A stretch of 64,000 nt of DNA from Proruminimicrobium sp964487915. Its GTDB lineage: Bacteria > Elusimicrobiota > Endomicrobiia > Endomicrobiales > Endomicrobiaceae. Below are positions 61,420 to 64,000 of the stretch, piece after piece. Both the position numbers and the translations under genes were made by a program. The notes beneath the pieces are model-generated. The model had not been told where the DNA came from and made no database searches. It saw only the letters and a program-made list of their open reading frames with translations. Position 1 is the stretch's first letter. Every line of letters begins with the position of its first letter. Location: assembly GCA_964487915.1 (NCBI GenBank), contig CAZASN010000003.1, forward strand, positions 185,880-249,879, read 5' to 3'.

Positions 61420-62934
61420 CTAAATTGAAATTTCCCAATCATCCATCCATGTATTAAGCCATCTGCTTTCTTCTCCGGGAACCATACATCTCCAACAACG
61501 GCAGTCTTTTATATCATAACATTTCTCGGCTTTTTCCAATAATTTAATTGTTTTATCAAATAAATTGCCTAAATACGTGTTCCCGTCATAAGCGCAACAT
61601 CTGTAAACATTTCCATTAGGATAAATCCTTGCATACATTCTTCCCATTTCGCATAATTTAAACTCTTTATTCTTTTTATTTTCTGTTTGTTTTATCCGTT
61701 TTGCAAGTTCATTTTCTTCAATTTGAAGTTCCGTTAATTTTATATACTTGTTTTTTTCTGCATTGTTCTTATAGTTGCCTTTTCTTTCCGCTCTCCATGA
61801 TAATTCAGTAATACTTTTATAGTCCGCATCATAAATAATGCTTTTCTCATTTTCATTATATGAAGCCGGATACTGTTTATCGTTATAAAAACCTGAATAT
61901 GGATGAACTATAAATGGAATATTCATCTCATTTTGTATAATTTTTTTTGCCAACGGAATATTATTTATAAAATCAGGATAAGCTACATATGAAACAACCA
62001 TTTTGTATCCGTATTTTTTCAAATACTCCAGTTTTTTTACAAAATCATCCAATTTTGTGTATTCACAGTGTAAACTCGCATCGATTCTTACTTTTGCCGG
62101 ATCGGAATTGTCACAAAATTTTTCAACATCAAATGACAGATTTGTATTAATTTGTAATCTGTGCATTTTCAATAATTCTTTTAAAATACAATAAAAATTC
62201 GGATATATTGTAGGTTCGCCGCCGTCTAATCTTATTCGTGACATTCCATATTTATCAAAAACAAATTTCCAACTGTCAAGCAATTGTTGCGTTGACGGGT
62301 AAAAAGCCTTATTATTTTTATTATTATTAAATGTAATATCATGCGGTTTTGGAGCATAACAATAAGCGCAACTGTAATTACATTGATAATGCATGCCCCA
62401 TGTAAAAAAAACTCTGTAAGGAGCTATAAGCTGCCTTGAATTTTCAACTGACTCAATCTTTTTAATAAATTCTTCAGTTTCATTATTTTTTATTTTCTTT
62501 ACATTTTGTAAAGTTTCAAACGCCGATTGACCGTCGGGTATTAATCTTTGTTGAATAAATTTTTCAATTAATAAAGAAAAATTATATTGATTTTTTTCTG
62601 CAGCAATATTAATGCAATCTACCGCTTTTGAATGTTCTCCTTTTCTATTATATAATTTAATCAATTCTTTAACAGTACATATAATATCAAAATTACGGTC
62701 TTGAAGCAGTTTTTCAAATATTTCTACTGCTTTTTCAATTTTATCAAGACCAACATAAATATTTGCAAGTTCAAAATTAAGTTCCGGACTGTTCTGCAAT
62801 AAATATTTATATTCATTGATTAACTTTTCCGCTTCTGAATACTTGCCGGAATGTCTGTATTTTTTCACAATTTCCAACAATGAAGTTACACTGTGTTTGT
62901 TCATTTGTTCATTAGCCTTTAATTTATCTGCCAT
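61420..62934 (-). CDS. TPR-radical SAM protein of a different subfamily, array member 11
   Basis: 504 residues from the ATG at 62934, which has a GAGG site; a longer frame to 63015 overlaps the next gene. Two or three TPRs occupy residues 15-130. The core has Cys185, Cys189 and Cys192 (CNYSCAYC) followed by YAPKP, and the glycine-rich motif is LDGGEPTIYP, not WQGGEV. The C-terminus has CEMGRMYARIYPNGNVYRCC and CYDIKDCRCWRC, a richer cysteine pattern. It clearly belongs to another radical SAM lineage but sits inside the array and shares the TPR arrangement. Confidence 0.88.
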   Translation of the reverse strand: MADKLKANEQMNKHSVTSLLEIVKKYRHSGKYSEAEKLINEYKYLLQNSPELNFELANIYVGLDKIEKAVEIFEKLLQDRNFDIICTVKELIKLYNRKGEHSKAVDCINIAAEKNQYNFSLLIEKFIQQRLIPDGQSAFETLQNVKKIKNNETEEFIKKIESVENSRQLIAPYRVFFTWGMHYQCNYSCAYCYAPKPHDITFNNNKNNKAFYPSTQQLLDSWKFVFDKYGMSRIRLDGGEPTIYPNFYCILKELLKMHRLQINTNLSFDVEKFCDNSDPAKVRIDASLHCEYTKLDDFVKKLEYLKKYGYKMVVSYVAYPDFINNIPLAKKIIQNEMNIPFIVHPYSGFYNDKQYPASYNENEKSIIYDADYKSITELSWRAERKGNYKNNAEKNKYIKLTELQIEENELAKRIKQTENKKNKEFKLCEMGRMYARIYPNGNVYRCCAYDGNTYLGNLFDKTIKLLEKAEKCYDIKDCRCWRCMVPGEESRWLNTWMDDWEISI

Positions 62935-62951
62935 TAATATTTTAACCTCTG

Positions 62952-64000
62952 TTAAAATAGTCCTATTTTTGCCCTTTCTGTATATTCGCCGCACCCTCTG
63001 CATAAAGCATTGCAATTTGATAAATCATTATTAACTATTTTTTTTCTATATTCAACCATTTCAGAACAATTCCAAATTTCGTCATATTTATATTTTTTAA
63101 CATTTATTTGGTTTGATAAACATGTAATTCTTATATATTGTTTAAAATCCAAATAAATTCTTGTCCATGGAGATATACAAAATAAATCATTACATTTTTG
63201 TTCTTGCGTTTCTTTTTTAAAAATTTCATTTTTTTTGTATTTCATCAGATTATTATTCGAAATTAAAATATTTTTATCATTATATTTACAACCGTAATCA
63301 AGATCAATATTTGTTTTTATAGATATATTTTGATATTTTTTTCTTAATGCAATGATTGTATTTGCAACTTCGGCCGTTTGTTCTCTTGACAGCTGCAAAT
63401 CATTTTTTTCATAAACGATATATTTTAAAAAAGATATTAATTCAAACTTATAGAATATTGCAAATTTAACTAAATCTTCCAATTGTTGGAAATTCTTAGA
63501 GATTACCACAGTTTCAATACTATAAATGGCTGTATTCCTTTTATTCCTATGATTTTTTAAAAGTTCTATTTTTTTTAATAAATTTTCAAATTTTGCTCCC
63601 ACTCTTATTTCTTCATAAGTTTTTTTATCAACGGCGTCTACTGAAACTTGAAGGTTTACTTTATATTTATTAATTTTATTAATTAAATCTTCATTCAGCA
63701 ATAAAGCATTAGTAATAATTTTTTGTTTCACATTATGTTTATAAGCCAATTCTGACAAGTAATTAAACTTATCATATAAAAAAACTTCTCCGCCCTGCCA
63801 TACAACTTCTTCTAAATACGGCATGTTTGCAACAACAAAATCGTAAAATTTAGTTTCTATTTCTCTTATCTTATCGGTTTTATGGTCTATCACATTACAC
63901 ATTACGCATTTCAAATTACATTTTGTAGTCAGTGATGCCATAATCGCTCTGGGTTTTGATTTTAAAATAACTTTATTTTGCAATATTTCAATTTCATTTA
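62952..64000 (-). CDS. radical SAM/SPASM-like protein, array member 12 (N-terminus outside window)
   Basis: About 348 visible residues; the frame is open to the right edge, so the start and any TPR region lie beyond it. The first residues form the array's NEIEILQNKVILKSKPR linker, which argues for upstream TPRs. The core has CNLKCVMC and WQGGEVFLYD, and the C-terminus has CISPWTRIYL, a single Cys in TCLSNQ, and CNALCRGC. It shows that the array continues past this window. Confidence 0.87.
   Translation of the reverse strand, partial: NEIEILQNKVILKSKPRAIMASLTTKCNLKCVMCNVIDHKTDKIREIETKFYDFVVANMPYLEEVVWQGGEVFLYDKFNYLSELAYKHNVKQKIITNALLLNEDLINKINKYKVNLQVSVDAVDKKTYEEIRVGAKFENLLKKIELLKNHRNKRNTAIYSIETVVISKNFQQLEDLVKFAIFYKFELISFLKYIVYEKNDLQLSREQTAEVANTIIALRKKYQNISIKTNIDLDYGCKYNDKNILISNNNLMKYKKNEIFKKETQEQKCNDLFCISPWTRIYLDFKQYIRITCLSNQINVKKYKYDEIWNCSEMVEYRKKIVNNDLSNCNALCRGCGEYTERAKIGLF

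Noticed and set aside
43493..64000. CRISPR array or insertion sequence as the source of the repeated words
   Set aside because: The copies are spaced by whole genes, fall at the same place in each reading frame and encode a catalytic motif.

Overview
The window reads as one contiguous stretch of an AT-rich bacterial chromosome with dense, tightly spaced operons and no tRNA, rRNA, CRISPR array, phage gene or insertion sequence that I can recognise. Genes for lipoprotein processing (lspA, lnt), LPS export (lptF, lptG), a SulP transporter and a MoxR/Bat operon indicate a diderm (Gram-negative type) organism. Many radical SAM enzymes and low GC suggest an anaerobe. The protein style is compatible with Elusimicrobiota (Endomicrobia), but this is an impression and was not tested by phylogeny.

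Layout. 1-9916 (minus strand): an aconitase, proA and a MoxR/Bat operon (moxR, DUF58, BatD-like, BatA, BatB, and a TPR/coiled-coil protein that runs off the left edge). 10009-19447 (plus): a long housekeeping operon from a clear sigma70-type promoter, with thrC, a DUF3467 gene, cinA, ruvX, a YacP-like gene, mltG, a cysteine desulfurase, mnmA, an FtsB/FtsL-like gene and a three-gene metal ABC transporter. 19437-20306: gpmA with its own promoter and a bidirectional terminator. 20333-43413 (minus): sulP, lspA, ileS, a VOC protein, mtnA, a DUF167 gene, proC, yggS, an orphan sensor kinase coupled to an aldehyde dehydrogenase, prfB with its programmed frameshift, lnt, secA, an RNase H, queE-queC-queD, murI, lptG and lptF.

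43493-64000 (minus) is the remarkable part: twelve consecutive co-directional genes, eleven complete and one cut by the right edge, all encoding radical SAM proteins. Most have an N-terminal TPR solenoid, a CxxxCxxC radical SAM core with an unusual WQGGEV motif, and a SPASM/Twitch-like C-terminus with C-x-x-PW, CxC and CxxxC cysteines. Genes overlap or lie within about 30 bp, so they look like one operon. TPR length ranges from none to long arrays, one member carries TPR-like repeats on both sides of the core, and one belongs to a different radical SAM subfamily. I see no precursor peptide, peptidase or transporter inside the array. It is a tandemly expanded family of unknown substrate and my candidate for an undescribed system.

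Functional links: the cysteine desulfurase and MnmA form a tRNA thiolation pair. QueD, QueE and QueC make preQ0. Lnt and LspA act in lipoprotein maturation, and LptF and LptG in LPS export. MoxR, DUF58 and the Bat proteins form a membrane-associated chaperone-like system.
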